A stretch of 5,587 bases of DNA, taken from the NCBI GenBank assembly GCA_020061125.1, contig JAGUYV010000426.1:1-5587 (forward strand), given 5' to 3'. Positions 5,535 to 5,587 of this stretch are shown piece by piece (position 1 is the stretch's first letter; every line of letters begins with the position of its first letter). Both the position numbers and the translations under genes were made by a program. The stretch comes from a bacterium (GTDB lineage Bacteria; UBP15; UBA6099; DSWB01). The notes under the pieces were generated by a model, which ran no database searches, had not been told where the DNA came from, and saw nothing but the letters and a program-made list of their open reading frames with translations.

Positions 5535-5587
5535 ATGCTATGTTCCCCGAGCAAGCAGATGAGCATCGAAGAGCAGTGGCAGGCGCC
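5535..5587 (+). CDS. Start of an unidentified gene (partial, runs off right edge)
   Basis: ATG 5535 opens a frame to the window end, giving MLCSPSKQMSIEEQWQA. AGGAGA at 5522-5527, 7 nt before the ATG, is the best ribosome binding site in the window, and the extended -10 promoter lies just upstream. A second in-frame ATG at 5559 (MSIEEQ) has a weaker upstream context. The 17 visible codons are too few to assign a family. The return to GC-rich sequence at the edge agrees with a coding region. Confidence 0.6.
   Translation, partial: MLCSPSKQMSIEEQWQA

Overview
The window looks like a chromosome segment from a high-GC, Gram-negative-type bacterium. Coding regions are GC-rich with strong third-position GC bias, which also produces very long antisense open frames, and two proteins carry export signals. 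No sequence pins the phylum; an uncultured or environmental lineage is plausible but unproven.

Left part (1-1747, minus strand): two genes in tandem, 25 nt apart. The upstream one is a signalling protein with a CBS-domain pair, a helical linker and a SpoIIE/PP2C-type serine/threonine phosphatase domain that keeps its metal-binding aspartates. The downstream one runs off the left edge and encodes an unrecognised cytoplasmic protein with a coiled coil. A short divergent intergenic region (about 1655-1880) separates them from the next, oppositely oriented unit.

Middle (1881-4600, plus strand): a probable two-gene operon for exported proteins. The first gene is a family GH84 beta-N-acetylglucosaminidase (O-GlcNAcase/NagJ type). 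It has a signal peptide, an N-terminal GH20b-like domain, a barrel with the catalytic Asp-Asp pair and a helical C-terminal region. Part of its sugar-binding pocket motif is rewritten. The second gene, 35 nt downstream, encodes an exported protein of unknown function that looks like two beta-sandwich domains.

Right part (4601-5587, plus strand): visibly more AT-rich. It holds a hicB-hicA type II toxin-antitoxin pair with its own promoter. The hicA toxin frame is broken at an A6 run. Reading it with one extra A, or a -1 shift, restores a normal HicA C-terminus ending at 5210. An AT-rich intergenic stretch of about 320 bp follows, with an 11-bp tandem repeat and an 18-bp near-palindrome. It leads to a strong extended -10 promoter, a Shine-Dalgarno site and the first 17 codons of a gene that leaves the window.

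I see no RNA genes, CRISPR array, insertion sequence or other obvious novel multi-gene system. The points most worth checking are the hicA frameshift and the altered GH84 pocket with its secreted partner.
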